Source: Desulfovibrio sp. (lineage in GTDB: Bacteria > Desulfobacterota > Desulfovibrionia > Desulfovibrionales > Desulfovibrionaceae). From it: a DNA stretch of 35,619 bases. Below, piece by piece: positions 15,787 through 23,907 of this stretch. The position numbers were made by a program, and so were the translations under genes. Within the stretch, counting starts at the first letter, position 1; each line of letters begins with the position of its first letter. The stretch is from positions 1 through 35,619 of the forward strand of contig JAISLI010000045.1 of the NCBI GenBank assembly GCA_031291035.1, given 5' to 3'. Below the pieces are notes generated by a model. The model was not told the DNA's origin. It saw only the letters and a program-made list of their open reading frames with translations, and did no database searches.

Positions 15787-16809
15787 CTACTGCGATGGTT
15801 GGTGTTCATTGTTGTATTTCGCATAAATTTTCTCGACCGCCGCGACATCATCCGCGGAGCCTATAAAAAGCGGGATGCGCGCATGCAGGCGCTCCGGTTT
15901 GCGCTCCAGTACGCGGCCCAGACCGTCGCTTGCCCGCCCGCCGGCCTGTTCGGCGAGAAACGCCAACGGCGCGGCCTCGCACATGAGTCGCAATTTCCCT
16001 TGTGGTTTCGCGGTATCGGCGGGGTACATGTATATGCCGCCGTTAATGAGCGTTCTGTGAAAATCCGCCACAAGGGCGCCGACATAGCGTGACGAATAGT
16101 TGCTCCCGTCTTTGGTCCGGCACGTGTGGAACCAGTCAACGACTTCACGGGTGGCCCCGGACCAGTTCTTGCTGTTGCCTTCATTGACGGAGTAAATATG
16201 TCCCTGCCGGGGAATTCGCATGTCAGGATGCGAAAGCAGGAATTCCCCAACGCCGGGGTCCAGCGTGAAACCGTGTACCCCCTGACCCGTACTGAAAACA
16301 AGCATGGTTGAGGGGCCGTAGAGCATGTATCCCGCCCCGATTTGATTGACGCCGGGCTGCAGAACCTCCTCAAGACGTATCTCCCCGGTATGGCCCTGAG
16401 GGCGGCGGAGAATGGAGAAAATGGTGCCTACATTGATGTTGACGTCAATATTGCTTGACCCGTCAAGGGGATCAAAAACAAGGATATAATCCCCGGAGGG
16501 AAATTCCGGTCTGATCCGTATCAGCTCCGCATTTTCCTCGGAACTCATGGCGCACAGGGCGCCACAGCGTTCCATGCGCCAGGTGAGAATATGGTTGGCG
16601 ATTTCATCCAGTTTTTGAACATTTTCTCCCTGTACGTTTATTTCTCCGGTGCCGCCGAGCACGTCAAGAAGGCCGGCCTTGTTGATGCGCCGGGAAATTA
16701 TTTTTCCGGAGAGAATCAAGTCATAAAGCAGGCCGGTGAATTGCCCGGTGGCGTGGGGAGATTTTTTTTGGTGCAGCAACAGGTGTTCCGTCACCGTGAT
16801 TTCTGCCAT
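15787..16809 (-). CDS. fbp: Fructose-1,6-bisphosphatase class I
   Basis: Hydrolyses fructose 1,6-bisphosphate to fructose 6-phosphate in gluconeogenesis. The 340-aa protein shows the class I motifs: MSSEENAE near 110, the metal site [13 protein letters not shown], then [22 protein letters not shown] and [21 protein letters not shown]. The start ATG has GAGAGG upstream. It sits between the lipoprotein gene (58 nt) and tsaD (30 nt) and has no evident functional link with either. Confidence 0.97.
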   Translation of the reverse strand: MAEITVTEHLLLHQKKSPHATGQFTGLLYDLILSGKIISRRINKAGLLDVLGGTGEINVQGENVQKLDEIANHILTWRMERCGALCAMSSEENAELIRIRPEFPSGDYILVFDPLDGSSNIDVNINVGTIFSILRRPQGHTGEIRLEEVLQPGVNQIGAGYMLYGPSTMLVFSTGQGVHGFTLDPGVGEFLLSHPDMRIPRQGHIYSVNEGNSKNWSGATREVVDWFHTCRTKDGSNYSSRYVGALVADFHRTLINGGIYMYPADTAKPQGKLRLMCEAAPLAFLAEQAGGRASDGLGRVLERKPERLHARIPLFIGSADDVAAVEKIYAKYNNEHQPSQ

Positions 16810-16867
16810 GTCACACCTCTCTATGCGAATCTATGCAAAAACCGCGTGTTGCAGTATGCATGACTGT

Positions 16868-18307
16868 TTATTCCCGGGGGCCAAAGGGACTTGGACGTCC
16901 ATCGGGCAGCGTCGACCGCGTCTGCGAGTCGGCGGGATCTTCCTTCGCGGGTTCAGCTTGGGTATCCGGCTGCGGTGAATCCACAGATTTGTTTGTCGTA
17001 TCCGGCTGCCCAGACTGCATTTCTGTTGTTTCCGAAGCTTGCGGAGAATCGGGGGCATTTTCCTCGTCAGCCGTGGGCTGCGGCGTATCTTCCCAGCGGG
17101 GCCCGAAAGGACTGGGGCGGCCGACCGGTAATGCCGGGTCTTTTGCGGGCGGTTCGGCCTCAGGAGTTTTGGCCTCCTCATGACCGGTTTCCCGTTGATC
17201 TTGCGGCCGTGGTGCCCGGCGCGGGCGTTGCACCCGTTCCACCGGCACATCCTCGCCTTCCAGTCTGCTCTCCTGAACCTGTGTTCCGCGGGGCGTCTGA
17301 TTTTTCAGCAGAACACTCTCGGAATTGCCCGGCTGGATGTCATGGACGGATGCGCCGTCGGACGGCCGCGCTCCGGATTCAGCATTTGCCCCCACAGGCG
17401 GGGAAACCTGTTGCCCTCCCTCAATGTCTTTTCTGGATTTGCGTTCCGGCATGGGGGGAGGGGGCAACTGTTTTGCTTCCCTAGGGAAGAATCGTCTGCC
17501 CTGCTCAGGGTTGCCGTCGCCATCCGGAAAAGAGCCGGACTCCGGCACGGCAAAAACCAGTGGCAGATTGGCGAAATACCGCACAACATAATAAAAAGAA
17601 CCAGTCGCATTTTTGCACAGCCCGGAAGAGCTTTTTGCAACAGTCTCTTCCCAGTTGACGCCGGAAAGCGGAGTTGCGGCATACTCATACTTGCCGGGCC
17701 AGAGCAGGGCTCGGGGAGAAAGAATGACAATGTTTGAAGGATTGCCGGCGTACTGGGCCAAAGTGCGCATGTCGAAGTGGGCCGCAACCACGCCGAGAAA
17801 ATCCGCGTTGTCGTACAAGGGCACAGCCAGCACGACTTCAGGGCCAAGATCGGTATTTTGCACGTCGGCGCATAGGGCCCTGCTGCCCTGCTTTTTGTCT
17901 TCGTACAGCAGAGGAATGAAATCCAGTTGTTTTAGTGGGGGAGAAGGAACTTGGCCAAGAATGGTGCCATCGTATTTTACCCCGGCAAAACCGTTCAGCC
18001 AGGGAAAATTCGTCATGAAATCCGACACCCATGTTTTTGTGGGGGGCTTGTCGGCATTCATCATAACGCGCTCAAGACGGATCAATTGCCGGTCAATGCC
18101 CATCATGTCGTTCACCAACTCCAGAGCGCCCGGCGAAAGATCGCCCTCTTCTTCATAATCTATCTCAGCCGCGGGACTGACATGGTCGTTCCAAAAATTT
18201 TTTGTGCCTTTCCAGACATCCTTTGTCGACTGGTAGGAATTGCAGCCGGTCAGCAAAGCGGCAAACAGGACCGGCAAGAAAAAAGGACGTAAAAATAGTT
18301 TGAGCAC
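16868..18307 (-). CDS. Lipoprotein with Cache-like domain and Pro-rich repeat tail
   Basis: Not assigned to a known family. The signal peptide ends in a lipobox LLTGC (C22), so it should be a lipoprotein of the outer or inner membrane. About 25-250 is a globular extracytoplasmic domain; a strand-turn pattern such as VVLAVPLYDNADFLGVVAAHFDM resembles the last part of Cache sensor domains, which is an inference. From about 265 to the end the protein is Pro-, Glu- and Gln-rich and probably disordered, able to reach across the periplasm. The tail carries the motif LPxGRPSPFGPR twice, the second copy at the very C-terminus. The gene lies 15 nt after the TPR gene and 58 nt before fbp. Confidence 0.75.
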   Translation of the reverse strand: MLKLFLRPFFLPVLFAALLTGCNSYQSTKDVWKGTKNFWNDHVSPAAEIDYEEEGDLSPGALELVNDMMGIDRQLIRLERVMMNADKPPTKTWVSDFMTNFPWLNGFAGVKYDGTILGQVPSPPLKQLDFIPLLYEDKKQGSRALCADVQNTDLGPEVVLAVPLYDNADFLGVVAAHFDMRTLAQYAGNPSNIVILSPRALLWPGKYEYAATPLSGVNWEETVAKSSSGLCKNATGSFYYVVRYFANLPLVFAVPESGSFPDGDGNPEQGRRFFPREAKQLPPPPMPERKSRKDIEGGQQVSPPVGANAESGARPSDGASVHDIQPGNSESVLLKNQTPRGTQVQESRLEGEDVPVERVQRPRRAPRPQDQRETGHEEAKTPEAEPPAKDPALPVGRPSPFGPRWEDTPQPTADEENAPDSPQASETTEMQSGQPDTTNKSVDSPQPDTQAEPAKEDPADSQTRSTLPDGRPSPFGPRE

Positions 18308-18322
18308 TGTTTCTCCAGTTCT

Positions 18323-19225
18323 TTATCCGCGCGCCCTGGCTTCAACGCGTTCTGCCAGGGCTTCAAGCTTGTTTATCAATTTGATTTTTTCTGTGGCGGT
18401 TTCCGTTTCGGAAGCGGTTTGAGCGGCGGGCGCCGCGTCCGCCATGGCAATCAGTTTCGCGTTCAATGTTGCGATACGCTGGAGCAGATCGGCCCTCTCA
18501 ACGGGTATGGTTGCCGCTGCCGCCAGTTCCTGATAAATGTCCAGCGCTCCTTTGACGTCGCCCTGCTCGGCCAGTACTTCGGCCATGGAGCGTGTCCGCA
18601 GTGAGAAATGTTCTTCGGCCTCGTCTGATGATACTGCGGTTTTTGCGGATTGGCCTTCGGGGGATTCCTGCTCCCCGGCCGGCAGTTCGTCCGCGGGGGG
18701 CTCGCCGTTTTGCAGGACGGGTTCCGAAGCGGATTTCCGCGAAGGCTCCTGAACGTCCGCAACGCTTTCAGATATGCTTTCCGTCGCGGCGGGCTGCGGA
18801 CTCCCGGCCGTCTGACTGCCGAGGATGGCGGTTATGCCTTTGTCAAAGACCTCATGAAGAGAAAGGAGAGGATACCTGAAATGAGCGGCCACAAACCGCA
18901 AAATGGTTGACATGGCCGGCGACCCGCCGTCAGCCGCCAGACAGGCGGCCCAGGCCTGCCAAAATTCCGTGTAGCCGGAAAAAACCGCGCTGATCCTGTC
19001 TATCTGAACGGCGCAGTGAGGGCGTCTGTCCGCCTTGTACAGCAGTTCTATAAACAGCAGGCGTGCTTCGAGAAATTCCGGGTGACGCTCCAGCCCTTGC
19101 TCCAGGACATCTATGGCCTCGTTGCAACGGTTTTCCGCCGTCAGCAGTCGCGCGAGAGGGAAAAAGAGTTTGGAATTCGGCTCCAATTCAAGAATCTCTT
19201 TGTACCATTCAATTTTTTCCGTCAT
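18323..19225 (-). CDS. TPR-containing protein
   Basis: A 300-aa protein without signal peptide. The N-terminal ~100 residues hold TPR-like helix pairs (WYKEILELEPNSKLFFPLARLL and AIDVLEQGLERHPEFLEARLLFIELLY). A low-complexity middle (about 140-210) is rich in Ser, Glu, Ala and Pro. Near 215-260 a second TPR-like pair (AEVLAEQGDVKGALDIYQELAAA) is seen, followed by a short coiled-coil region. The partner is unknown. ATG at 19225 is chosen because it begins the TPR and overlaps the ftsB-like stop by 17 nt; an earlier start at 19294 is less likely. It sits in the division/envelope run and may be a scaffold for assembly. Confidence 0.75.
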   Translation of the reverse strand: MTEKIEWYKEILELEPNSKLFFPLARLLTAENRCNEAIDVLEQGLERHPEFLEARLLFIELLYKADRRPHCAVQIDRISAVFSGYTEFWQAWAACLAADGGSPAMSTILRFVAAHFRYPLLSLHEVFDKGITAILGSQTAGSPQPAATESISESVADVQEPSRKSASEPVLQNGEPPADELPAGEQESPEGQSAKTAVSSDEAEEHFSLRTRSMAEVLAEQGDVKGALDIYQELAAAATIPVERADLLQRIATLNAKLIAMADAAPAAQTASETETATEKIKLINKLEALAERVEARARG

Positions 19226-19532
19226 CACGTGTGCCCCCGGAAGTGGTTTTTGCCGCATCGCCAAACAGGTACAGCACTTCGTTGTCACGCACATAATGCA
19301 GATGCTGACGAATCATTTTTTCCATGTACTGCCTGTCAGACTGCAACATACGTATTTCGCGGCTTAAAGAAAGATTTTTTGCGTCCAGTGTTTCCAGTTG
19401 TTTTTGTATGACGCCGTGCTGTTTTTTGAGTGCGCGGTATTCCAGCAGCCCTGTTGACCCCCAGATCATACGACCGAAGAGCAGCACGTTAACAAGAGTC
19501 AGACTTACAAGTATAAAAACACGCCAGATCAT
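19209..19532 (-). CDS. Septum formation initiator, FtsB/DivIC-like
   Basis: A bitopic cell-division protein of the FtsB/DivIC family, expected to join FtsL and FtsQ at the septum. 107 aa from ATG 19532: a short cytoplasmic N-terminus, one membrane helix (VFILVSLTLVNVLLF), then a periplasmic coiled coil (about 30-75, YRALKKQHGVIQKQLETLDAKNLSLSREI contains the heptads) ending in the motif YVRDNEVLYLFG, which is typical for FtsB (E. coli has a comparable RPGEIFYRI). The start directly follows the stop of the 88-aa gene, and the end overlaps the TPR gene. Confidence 0.82.
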   Translation of the reverse strand: MIWRVFILVSLTLVNVLLFGRMIWGSTGLLEYRALKKQHGVIQKQLETLDAKNLSLSREIRMLQSDRQYMEKMIRQHLHYVRDNEVLYLFGDAAKTTSGGTRDDGKN

Positions 19533-19533
19533 A

Positions 19534-19800
19534 TTATTGCAAAAGACGATTTTGCTGTGGCCAGGCCTGGGCGAACAGCTTGAGTTCAGCCAAAAAATTT
19601 GCTGTAGCCGCCTCAAGGCGCTGTACGTCGCCTTCAGCCAGAGCCATTCTGTCGACCCGTTGCAGATAGGCCTTCAGTGCCGAGATTTCGTTATTAAAAT
19701 GACGTCCCCACAACCGGTCGTCAAAATCAGGTTCCAATTCCAGAATGGTCTGTATGCAGTTTTTGAGACGAATTTGCAGAATGCTCATTTGGGTTGTCAT
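19534..19800 (-). CDS. Small hypothetical protein (88 aa)
   Basis: Not recognised. A short soluble, mostly helical protein with no signal peptide: MTTQMSILQIRLKNCI then an Asp/Leu-rich region (LELEPDFDDRLWGRHFNNEI) and amphipathic helices to the end. It starts five bases after the pgsA stop and ends one base before the ftsB-like start (TAATATG), so it is in the same transcript and is probably translated by coupling. A GTG at 19812 is a second possible start that would overlap pgsA. The position suggests a division or envelope role, without direct evidence. Confidence 0.65.
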   Translation of the reverse strand: MTTQMSILQIRLKNCIQTILELEPDFDDRLWGRHFNNEISALKAYLQRVDRMALAEGDVQRLEAATANFLAELKLFAQAWPQQNRLLQ

Positions 19801-19805
19801 AACTG

Positions 19806-20348
19806 TCAACACCGATAAGCCCTGTTATAAAAATCGTAACAATAATTGACCCCGGAAAAAACGGTCATGGCAAGCGCAACGTAAAGCAGGATTTCGCCAA
19901 GGGGCCACAGCGCCACACCGGCAACAGGATAGTGCAGCATCAGGGGAACAACGGCCGTGATTTGTAAAACGGTTTTGGCCTTGCCGAACTTGTCCGCGGC
20001 CAAACATATACCCGAGTCGCTCGCCATGCCCCTTAAACCCGTCACCACCAGCTCGCGGCAGACAATCACAATGACCACCCAGGCGGGAGCCCAACCCAGG
20101 TTGACGAACATGATGAGCACAGAACATATTAAAATTTTGTCAGCCAGCGGATCCAAAAATTTCCCCAGGCTTGTGACGATTTTTTTCCGTCTTGCGATAT
20201 AGCCGTCTATCCAGTCGGTTATGGAGGCGAAAATAAAGGCGCAAGCAGCCAGTATGCAGAAGACGGGGCCTTCAAAATAGAGCAGAATTACCACAAGAGG
20301 CGTCATGAACATACGCAGCAAGGTAATTTTATTCGCAAGATTGAACAT
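19806..20348 (-). CDS. pgsA: CDP-diacylglycerol-glycerol-3-phosphate phosphatidyltransferase
   Basis: Makes phosphatidylglycerolphosphate from CDP-diacylglycerol in the inner membrane, the first committed step to phosphatidylglycerol and cardiolipin. The CDP-alcohol phosphotransferase signature D-G-x2-A-R-x8-G-x3-D-x3-D is complete in DGYIARRKKI through GKFLDPLADK. Five to six membrane helices are visible; 180 aa is the usual size. The motif and length fit PgsA better than phosphatidylserine synthase. Its ATG overlaps the end of a small ORF coupled to pcm by 46 nt. Confidence 0.95.
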   Translation of the reverse strand: MFNLANKITLLRMFMTPLVVILLYFEGPVFCILAACAFIFASITDWIDGYIARRKKIVTSLGKFLDPLADKILICSVLIMFVNLGWAPAWVVIVIVCRELVVTGLRGMASDSGICLAADKFGKAKTVLQITAVVPLMLHYPVAGVALWPLGEILLYVALAMTVFSGVNYCYDFYNRAYRC

Positions 20349-20518
20349 TTTTTCTTCTGATGATTTTTGGGGCTGCCTGTCTTCTCATCAAATTGAATAA
20401 TTGTTATTTGACAGTTGTCCTGTGTGTCGCAAACTAGCACAAAATTTTCGGGGAGCAAAGCGGAAATGTCCGTTACAAACCGACAGAGACGGGATTCTCT
20501 GTCGCTGTAAAAACTCAT
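20303..20518 (-). CDS. Possible small ORF coupled to pcm (71 aa)
   Basis: The ATG (20516-20518) overlaps the pcm stop as ATGA, the usual form of translational coupling, and the frame runs 71 codons to 20303, inside pgsA. The product begins [18 protein letters not shown] and includes [20 protein letters not shown] do not recognise it. It could be a real short protein, or the 5' end of a gene that has been cut by a frameshift or deletion. A 9-bp hairpin (20481-20504) falls over its codons 5-13, which could slow translation or act as a terminator instead. Confidence 0.35.
   Translation of the reverse strand: MSFYSDRESRLCRFVTDISALLPENFVLVCDTQDNCQITIIQFDEKTGSPKNHQKKKCSILRIKLPCCVCS
20481..20504 (-). 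terminator. Hairpin after pcm, possible terminator
   Basis: CGACAGAGA (20481-20489) and TCTCTGTCG (20496-20504) form a perfect 9-bp stem with a six-base loop. On the minus strand it is followed by GGTTTGT, a weak T-tract, so the terminator call is uncertain. It lies 11 nt after the pcm stop. Confidence 0.4.
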
Positions 20519-21225
20519 CTTCCGTAGGCGCCGACAAGGTCAACGAAAGCGACGGACTCCAGGTCTTCCAGGTCGGGACGTCCTCCTGTTTTGCGCAGGC
20601 ATTTCAGGCTCTGGCGCGTAGGCGAGCCTGTGGGAATCAGCAGAATGCCGTTTTCGTCAAGCTGGTCAATAAGGGGCCTGGGTATTTTTGGACCGCATGC
20701 CGTGACAATGATGCGGTCGAAAGGCGCGGCGTCCGGCAGGCCCAGTGTTCCGTCCCCCAAATGCGGGTAGACAGCGCCGACTCCCAGGCTGCGCAAGAGA
20801 TCTCTGGCATTGCGGTAAAGGTCGCGCAAATATTCCACAGTGAATACGATACACCCCAAAGCCGCCAGTATCGCCGCCTGGTATCCTGATCCCGTGCCGA
20901 TTTCGAGTACGCGCATGCCCGGTTTCACCTGGAGAAGCTCGCTCATCAGGGCCACAATATACGGCTGTGATATACTCTGTCCATAGCCAATGGGCAACGG
21001 CGCATCCTCATAAGCCTGGGCGGCAAGCGCCTCCTGTACGAAAAGATGCCGGGGAACGGTCCTCATGGCAGACAATACGTCGGAATCGCTGATGCCTCTG
21101 GCCTGAAGCTGCCGCGTCATGCGCTTGCGCAGAAGCCCGGAGTCGGCGACGGCCGGACCCGCGAATTCGCTCGCCTGCGCTCCGGGCAGTCCATACCGCC
21201 GGTTGAATTTGTAATTCAGCATCAT
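20515..21225 (-). CDS. pcm: Protein-L-isoaspartate O-methyltransferase
   Basis: Repairs damaged proteins by methylating L-isoaspartyl residues with S-adenosylmethionine. Motifs are the family's: [10 protein letters not shown], the pre-SAM loop [12 protein letters not shown], motif [30 protein letters not shown], and [12 protein letters not shown]. The 236-aa length allows for an N-terminal extension of about 30 residues; M36 ([10 protein letters not shown]) is an alternative start, and neither has a convincing Shine-Dalgarno. It is the first gene of the long minus-strand run and is divergent from the M23 peptidase, with a perfect palindrome between them. In many bacteria pcm lies beside an NlpD/M23-type gene, as here. 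Confidence 0.94.
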   Translation of the reverse strand: MMLNYKFNRRYGLPGAQASEFAGPAVADSGLLRKRMTRQLQARGISDSDVLSAMRTVPRHLFVQEALAAQAYEDAPLPIGYGQSISQPYIVALMSELLQVKPGMRVLEIGTGSGYQAAILAALGCIVFTVEYLRDLYRNARDLLRSLGVGAVYPHLGDGTLGLPDAAPFDRIIVTACGPKIPRPLIDQLDENGILLIPTGSPTRQSLKCLRKTGGRPDLEDLESVAFVDLVGAYGR

Positions 21226-21265
21226 TACGTTACGCCGTCTTGTATCGCATTTTATGCCGTGAACA

Positions 21266-21293
21266 TCAAGAAAAAGTCAAGACTTTTTCTTGA
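21266..21293. promoter_or_regulatory. Perfect 28-nt palindrome between divergent pcm and M23 gene
   Basis: TCAAGAAAAAGTC (21266-21278) is followed by AA and its exact reverse complement GACTTTTTCTTGA (21281-21293). It sits 41 nt upstream of pcm and 58 nt upstream of the M23 start. It could be an operator for a dimeric regulator of both genes, or an A/T-rich stem. Confidence 0.5.
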
Positions 21294-21351
21294 AAGCTGG
21301 AACGAGTTGTGCAATCATGTGCCCGCACAAGAACTGCGGGGTATCAAATTG

Positions 21352-22674
21352 ATGCGGACAAAAAGCATGTTTTCCTCAATTCTGGGATTTGTGATCGTGA
21401 CCGTGTTGCTTGCCGGCGGTTATACTTTCCTGAAAGACATGGATGGTCCAGCTGTGCAGGTAAGGCCCAATACCGGCAGGGTATCGCCCAAAAGCGTTTT
21501 GAAAATAACCATGACGGATCCTTCGGGTGTGCGCTCCATATCTGTGGGCATACGTAAAAATAACGTCATCACCAGGATTTTTGACCGGCATTTTGAACAA
21601 TATTTTACCGAGCGCTCCGTGGATGTGCCGCTTGCCGAAGCAAATTTGCGGGAAGGCGCCTTTGACCTTGAAATTCGCGCAACGGACGCCTCTCTGGCAG
21701 GCTTCGGCCAGGGCAACACGCGCACGCACCTGCTGCCTTTGCGGCTTGACACGCAGCCGCCGCGCATCTCTGTCAGAACATTGCCGCCAAATATACACAG
21801 GGGAGGCGCGGCCGTTATCAAATATACAATTGACGAGGATGTGATCGGTTCGGGGATTCTCGTGGCAGGGTATTTTGTGCCGGGGTATCTGCAGAAAGAC
21901 GGCTCCCACCTCTGTTTTTTTCCGTTCCCGTACAGCATGACGGCCAAAGACTACAAAAACGCGGTTGAGATAACCGCTACCGACCTTGCCGGCAATGTTG
22001 CCAGAAGCCGCCTGACGGTCATGGCTTTTGAACGCAGCTTCAAGAGCGACACCTTGCAGCTCAAAGAGGATTTCCTGGCCGCCGTTCAGAACAAACTGCG
22101 GGATCTCGCGCCTGACGCCGCCACGCCTCTCGATTGTTATTTGTACATCAACAACCAGGTACGCGCTGCCAATGTTCTGGAGTTGCAGAACATTGCAAAA
22201 AATTCCGCCGCGGCCATGCTCTGGAGCGGGGCTTTTGCGCGCTTGCCCCGTTCCGCGCCGCGGGCCGGGTTTGCCGATCACCGGTTTTTTATGTGGCAGG
22301 GCAAGCTGGTCGGGGAAGCTTTTCATCTGGGCTTTGATCTGGCTTCCGTACGAAATGCCGAAGTGCCCGCCGGCAACAGCGGGCGAGTCATCTTCTCGGG
22401 GAATTTGGGGATCTACGGGAATATGATCGTCATTGACCACGGCCTTGGCTGCATGTCCCTGTATTCGCACTTGAGCGAACAACTGGTCAATGCCGGAGAC
22501 CTGGTGAGCAAAGGACAAGTCATCGGAAGAACCGGCAGTACCGGCCTTGCCTTCGGCGATCATCTGCATTTCGGCATTCTGGTGGGAGGGGTGGAAGTAA
22601 ACCCTCTGGAGTGGCTTGACCCCAAATGGATACAGGACAATATAACCGCCAGAATCAAGCCCGTCCACCCATGA
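21352..22674 (+). CDS. M23 (LytM) metallopeptidase, membrane-anchored
   Basis: Expected to cut peptidoglycan cross-links or to activate amidases in the periplasm. The N-terminus has an uncleaved anchor or signal sequence (SSILGFVIVTVLLAGGY), then an Ig-like/beta-rich region (about 30-235) and the LytM domain at about 325-425. Zinc ligands are visible: HLGFD (H and D of HxxxD), and HLHFG (HxH), with YGNMIVIDHGLGCMSLYSHLSE between them, so it is catalytically competent rather than an EnvC/NlpD-type degenerate form. 440 aa. ATG 21352 with a weak Shine-Dalgarno; ATG 21367 is possible. Its last codons and stop fall at the edge of a dispersed repeat (copy C). Confidence 0.9.
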   Translation: MRTKSMFSSILGFVIVTVLLAGGYTFLKDMDGPAVQVRPNTGRVSPKSVLKITMTDPSGVRSISVGIRKNNVITRIFDRHFEQYFTERSVDVPLAEANLREGAFDLEIRATDASLAGFGQGNTRTHLLPLRLDTQPPRISVRTLPPNIHRGGAAVIKYTIDEDVIGSGILVAGYFVPGYLQKDGSHLCFFPFPYSMTAKDYKNAVEITATDLAGNVARSRLTVMAFERSFKSDTLQLKEDFLAAVQNKLRDLAPDAATPLDCYLYINNQVRAANVLELQNIAKNSAAAMLWSGAFARLPRSAPRAGFADHRFFMWQGKLVGEAFHLGFDLASVRNAEVPAGNSGRVIFSGNLGIYGNMIVIDHGLGCMSLYSHLSEQLVNAGDLVSKGQVIGRTGSTGLAFGDHLHFGILVGGVEVNPLEWLDPKWIQDNITARIKPVHP

Positions 22675-22739
22675 GGCGCAGGCGAAACCGCGTTTCGCCG
22701 TAAAGCGCCGAAGGGAGCGTTTCAAAAGCAAAATGCTCT
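22670..22739 (+). repeat. Dispersed repeat family 1, copy C
   Basis: Identical to 35430-35499 at 68 of 70 positions, same orientation. It contains the 8-bp hairpin GGCGAAAC/GTTTCGCC (22681-22699). It begins at the stop codon of the M23 peptidase gene. Confidence 0.92.
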
Positions 22740-22750
22740 GGACGCTCCCT
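22712..22750. terminator. Bidirectional terminator-like hairpin
   Basis: AGGGAGCGT (22712-22720) pairs with ACGCTCCCT (22742-22750), with a small inner AGCA/TGCT stem. It lies between the convergent M23 gene and the small Cys-rich gene and overlaps copy C; in the near-identical copy D the right arm is missing, so the stem arose outside the shared repeat. Confidence 0.55.
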
Positions 22751-23042
22751 ATATTTCGGGGGGAAGCCGCCTGCCGCCTTCCTTGAGGCGCCGCAAAAAT
22801 TTGTCGCGGCAATCATAACTGCAAAAACGGTGTATCTTGTCGCCGTCCCGGACTGTTATCCCGGCGTCGGCACAGATGTAGACCCCGCATTCCGGGTCTT
22901 TTACCATCTCACCCGTTGCCGCTTTCCGATCCATTTCCTCAGCCTTTTCTTTTTCGTCCGTTTTTTTCTTTTTGAGGAAGTCATTGGCGAAAAGTCTGTA
23001 CAACACATATATGGCCGCAAGCAGAAGAAGCCATTTCCACAT
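22749..23042 (-). CDS. Small membrane-anchored protein with Cys-rich (PP0621-like) segment
   Basis: 97 aa. One N-terminal membrane helix (WKWLLLLAAIYVLYRLF), a charged Lys/Glu linker (KKKKTDEKEKAEEMD), then a compact domain with C-x3-V and C-x3-C patterns: VKDPECGVYICADAG and IHRFCSYDCRDKFL. The arrangement resembles PP0621-type or YHS-like metal-binding segments, which may bind zinc or another metal; this is inference. ATG at 23042 follows AAGGGGG and is preferred to the ATG at 23060. Transcribed after folK across a repeat-rich 181-nt gap, so probably a separate unit. Confidence 0.75.
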   Translation of the reverse strand: MWKWLLLLAAIYVLYRLFANDFLKKKKTDEKEKAEEMDRKAATGEMVKDPECGVYICADAGITVRDGDKIHRFCSYDCRDKFLRRLKEGGRRLPPEI

Positions 23043-23100
23043 ATTCAGCCCCCTTGACATATTGAAAATGAACTGTGTTACCGTTTCACGGTTTTTTTTT

Positions 23101-23193
23101 GGAGCAGTTCACGAATGAAACGAGTGAACCGCTCCGCAAGGATTTGCCCGCAAATCCTTGCCACGAAACAGGAGCAGGCGGGCTTCGCCCGCC
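23101..23193 (+). repeat. Three-hairpin element, family 2, copy B
   Basis: Three stems in a row: GGAGC-GTTCAC with GTGAAC-GCTCC (23101-23135), a perfect 12-bp stem GCAAGGATTTGC/GCAAATCCTTGC with a two-base loop (23136-23161), and GGCGGGC/GCCCGCC (23177-23193). The last 52 nt match 727-778 at 46 positions. It fills the gap between folK and the small Cys-rich gene. Confidence 0.7.
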
Positions 23194-23223
23194 GTAAGCG
23201 AACTGTTTCAGGCGTCAATTGCT

Positions 23224-23748
23224 CTATTGAAAAATTCTGTTCTTCTCAATACGATAATTCAGGCAAGCCAGCAGAGTTTTTGCCCGGATGCCATCAATAC
23301 ATATATCTGGCGCTATGTCCAGAAGGGGAACAAGCACAAAAGCGCGCCGAATCATACGCGGGTGCGGCAACAGACACGCGGCGCATGTGGACCGCTCATT
23401 GCCGTAAAGCAGCAGATCGGCGTCAATGACGCGCGGTCCGTAACGTCCCGCGGCTGAAGCGCGCACGCGGCCGAGGCTCCGTTCGATGTCAAGCAGCGCC
23501 TCCAGCAATTTCAACGCGTTCCAGTTGGCTCCGGGAAAAAGTTCGACAACTTGGTTGAGAAACCAGGCCTGCTGCCTGTATTCCTGCGGTTCAGTAAAAT
23601 ACAGGGGCGAGGCGGCGCCGGGCCGCATGTCGGGCAGCCGTTCCATGCTGTGGCGCGCGCGCGCGAGCATGCCCGCAGCCCGCATGTCGTTCGAACCAAG
23701 GCATACATAGGCGCGAACAGTCTCTTGTTCAGGTGGAACTTCCGGCAT
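23224..23748 (-). CDS. folK: Hydroxymethyldihydropteridine pyrophosphokinase
   Basis: Transfers pyrophosphate from ATP to 6-hydroxymethyl-7,8-dihydropterin in folate synthesis. 174 aa from ATG 23748. The N-terminal [30 protein letters not shown] and the HPPK signature [16 protein letters not shown] (with the two Asp of the Mg site) are present, followed by [23 protein letters not shown] start at 23826 would add 26 residues lacking family similarity. No other folate gene is in the window. It is divergent from rpsU. Confidence 0.95.
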   Translation of the reverse strand: MPEVPPEQETVRAYVCLGSNDMRAAGMLARARHSMERLPDMRPGAASPLYFTEPQEYRQQAWFLNQVVELFPGANWNALKLLEALLDIERSLGRVRASAAGRYGPRVIDADLLLYGNERSTCAACLLPHPRMIRRAFVLVPLLDIAPDICIDGIRAKTLLACLNYRIEKNRIFQ

Positions 23749-23834
23749 GGCCACTTCAGCGGGTATTGATGATGAAATAAATTCTCTGTGCTGAAACAGA
23801 CTATCCCCAATCGGAAATTTTTTCAAATTTTTTC

Positions 23835-23863
23835 TTGATTTTTTCCATGCAAGGGACTAAACT
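23835..23863 (+). promoter_or_regulatory. Sigma-70 promoter candidate for rpsU operon
   Basis: TTGATT (23835-23840), 17-nt spacer, TAAACT (23858-23863); both boxes match 4 of 6 consensus bases. The transcript would begin near 23870, leaving a ~38-nt leader that includes the G-tract. Confidence 0.4.
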
Positions 23864-23888
23864 TACTTTTTATTACTGATTCTTTATT

Positions 23889-23903
23889 GGGGGGGGGGGT
23901 GAT
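23889..23903 (+). promoter_or_regulatory. Unusual ribosome-binding site of rpsU with an 11-G tract
   Basis: Eleven G at 23889-23899 are followed by TGAT, so the end reads GGTGAT, the extended part of the anti-Shine-Dalgarno complement. The start codon TTG lies eight bases after the last G. Ordinary genes in this window use GGAGG-type sites. The homopolymer is a slippage-prone (and sequencing-error-prone) site. Confidence 0.7.
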
Positions 23904-23907
23904 ATTT

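Noticed and set aside
23080..23100. ACCGT/ACGGT stem followed by T8, terminator-like
   Set aside because: Only five base pairs, and no plus-strand gene ends close enough upstream; the gene there is on the other strand.
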